Part shown: piece by piece, positions 14,072 through 15,408 of the stretch | Numbering within the stretch: position 1 is the first letter of the stretch | Layout of the letters: every line of letters starts with the position of its first letter | Assembly (NCBI GenBank): GCA_017647065.1 | Contig: JAGCLI010000034.1 | Coordinates: 1-15,408, forward strand | Reading direction: 5' to 3' | DNA length: 15,408 nucleotides | Source: Bacteroidales bacterium | Lineage (GTDB): Bacteria > Bacteroidota > Bacteroidia > Bacteroidales > P3 | The notes under the pieces: generated by a model | The model's database searches: none | Told to the model about the DNA's origin: nothing | Seen by the model: the letters and a program-made list of their open reading frames with translations, nothing else | Made by a program: the position numbers and the translations under genes

Positions 14072-15077
14072 ACAAAGTTTAGCACTAATTTTAAGTGCCT
14101 TAGTATTGATGCCTTGTTTGTTGGAGGCTCAAAATAAAACCGATGAAAAAGGAAGAAAACAAGGTAAATGGTCAAAAGCTTATCCTAATGGACAAGTAAA
14201 ATATAGTGGAGAGTTTAAAGACGATAAAGAAGTTGGTACGTTTTCTTATTATTCAAAAGACGGAAAACTTACTCAAACAATAGAATATTCACAAGATGGA
14301 AAAGTAGGTCAAGCAAAGTTTTTCTACAAAGATGGAAAACTAATGAGCGAAGGTAAATATATTGATAAAAAGAAAGACGGCGTTTGGACTTATTACGATG
14401 AAAATGGTAGAAAGATAAGAGAAGAAAACTTAGTTAAGGGAAAACAAGAAGGTAAAGAAACAAATTGGGATAGAAATGGTGGAATAAACCTTACAACTAT
14501 GTATAAAAATGGAGTGAAAGAAGGAGAGGAATATAAAAATTTTTATGCAGACGGATATTCTGTTACAAACTATGTTAATGGAAAAAGAAACGGAGAATTT
14601 ACACATTACTTTGCTTCAAAGAAAAAACAAGTTGTAGGTAAGTATGTAAACGATAAAGAAGAAGGCACTTGGAAATTTATGAACGAAAATGCAGATGTGA
14701 TTAAAATTCAAAAGTGGGAAAATGGTAAGTTGAAATATGATGCAGTTAAAATATCTTCTCGTCAAGGGGAAATAGAGGTAGAATTTAAAGATATCGCTTA
14801 TTTGTATCCACTTGGAAAGCAAACTTGTGTTGTTTTGAAAGATGGTAAAAAGATAAACGCATTTAACAATTACGAACAATTCGTTAATTTGTCTGATGGC
14901 AATATGTTTTTGCTTTTAAATAAGACTAACAAGGTGTATGCAAACTATTCTGCAATCAAAGGAACGAAAGATGATGGAGAAAAAGAACTTCTAATCATTC
15001 TTGAACCAAAAGCAGATGTTGAAATACGCACAGATGAAGATAGTCGTAAGGCTTTGCAATCTTTGTTTAGAAAATAG
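14055..15077 (+). CDS. Exported MORN-repeat protein
   Basis: This 340-residue protein has a signal peptide at 1-25 (KRIFKQ, then a Leu/Ala core, cleavage after LEA). Residues about 30-230 carry MORN-type repeats (G-x-W-x-x-Y-x-x-N-G-x-x-x-x-x-G patterns, for example GKWSKAYPNGQVKYSGEF and GVWTYYDENGRK). MORN repeats form elongated beta sheets and in Bacteroidota are common in periplasmic or outer-membrane-linked proteins. The last ~100 residues are a different, mostly beta domain of uncertain kind. The ATG at 14055 is chosen because the signal peptide starts there; a TTG at 14037 would add six residues before it. It overlaps gmhB by 17 nt and is followed after 2 nt by the mnmA-like gene. A role in envelope glycan biogenesis is suggested only by position. 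Confidence 0.85.
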   Translation: MKRIFKQSLALILSALVLMPCLLEAQNKTDEKGRKQGKWSKAYPNGQVKYSGEFKDDKEVGTFSYYSKDGKLTQTIEYSQDGKVGQAKFFYKDGKLMSEGKYIDKKKDGVWTYYDENGRKIREENLVKGKQEGKETNWDRNGGINLTTMYKNGVKEGEEYKNFYADGYSVTNYVNGKRNGEFTHYFASKKKQVVGKYVNDKEEGTWKFMNENADVIKIQKWENGKLKYDAVKISSRQGEIEVEFKDIAYLYPLGKQTCVVLKDGKKINAFNNYEQFVNLSDGNMFLLLNKTNKVYANYSAIKGTKDDGEKELLIILEPKADVEIRTDEDSRKALQSLFRK

Positions 15078-15079
15078 AA

Positions 15080-15408
15080 ATGCAAGAAAGAGTTTTAGTA
15101 GGGCTCAGCTTAGGAGTTGATAGTTTGGCAACAGCACTTCTTCTCAAAGCTGAGCCTTTTTCTGTTGTTGGAGTTTACTTTCATCTGCATCAAGAGGCAA
15201 AAGATTTAGAAAAAGTAAGGAAAATATGTGATGATAACAATATAGAGTTTCATTATGTCGATTTGCAAGAGGAGTTTTACAAAGATGTGATACTTCCTTT
15301 TGCAGATTTTTATTTAAAAGGCCTTACCCCGAATATTTGTTCACATTGTAATGCGGAGTTTAAGATAGAAAAACTATTGCAATATGCAGAAAAATTTTCC
15401 TGTAACTA
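15080..15408 (+). CDS. mnmA: MnmA-like tRNA 2-thiouridylase, 5' part only
   Basis: The gene starts 2 nt after the MORN stop and runs off the window; 109 full codons are present with no stop. I translated it by hand. It begins MQERVLVGLSLGVDSLATALLL, a PP-loop start, and later has PFADFYLKGLTPNICSHCNAEFKIEKL, the MnmA segment holding the first catalytic cysteine (second Cys, Cys90). MnmA activates C2 of U34 in tRNAs for Lys, Glu and Gln with ATP and adds sulfur. The PP-loop reads SLGVDS instead of SGGVDS, an unusual change (see findings). Bacteroidota often carry more than one MnmA homologue, so this may be a divergent copy rather than the main enzyme. Confidence 0.8.
   Translation, partial: MQERVLVGLSLGVDSLATALLLKAEPFSVVGVYFHLHQEAKDLEKVRKICDDNNIEFHYVDLQEEFYKDVILPFADFYLKGLTPNICSHCNAEFKIEKLLQYAEKFSCN

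Overview
The window looks like chromosomal DNA of a low-GC Bacteroidota bacterium, most likely Bacteroidales. Four things support this. Two secreted proteases end in type IX secretion (T9SS) type A sorting domains. The start sites lack Shine-Dalgarno sequences, and several promoters carry the Bacteroidota -7 box TAnnTTTG. The small families resembling DUF2795 and DUF4199 are typical of the phylum. The Mrp protein is the Bacteroidota form, with a TPKELPENKYYIFG-type segment where the CxxC normally sits. All genes lie on the + strand. I saw no rRNA, tRNA or CRISPR array.

Layout. (1) 23-6383: two tandem paralogous M6-family metalloproteases, both large and exported by T9SS, followed after 4 nt by ridA; a hairpin terminator (6404-6447) closes the unit. 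(2) 6461-9212: a small secreted lysine-rich protein, then a two-gene unit of an AlbA_2/HATPase regulator-like protein and a seven-bladed WD40 protein. This is the most accessory-looking part of the window. (3) 9273-11318: a promoter region with an unusual 21-bp-spaced repeat array, then mrp, a NifU-like Fe-S protein, a PduO-type cobalamin adenosyltransferase and a DUF2795-like protein, ended by a very strong terminator (11332-11380). (4) 11384-15408: another promoter with the 21-bp-spaced motif, then a tight run of overlapping or nearly touching genes: a four-helix membrane protein (DUF4199-like), a GT2 polyisoprenyl-phosphate-type glycosyltransferase, gmhA, gmhB, an exported MORN-repeat protein and the start of an mnmA-like gene that runs off the window.

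How the genes fit together. mrp and the NifU-like gene form an iron-sulfur cluster assembly/carrier pair. GmhA and GmhB are two steps of ADP- or GDP-heptose synthesis for surface glycans, and the GT2 enzyme and membrane protein beside them suggest a cell-envelope operon. The M6 proteases are exported enzymes that probably act on extracellular protein.

Most notable signals. First, the pentamer CTTTG/CAAAG recurs in three separate intergenic regions at a spacing of exactly 21 bp (two helical turns) in all six intervals between consecutive copies, in mixed orientations, next to promoters. Second, the AlbA_2-HATPase plus WD40 pair is a compact module of unknown role, with an in-gene 12-bp DNA repeat that is read in two different frames.
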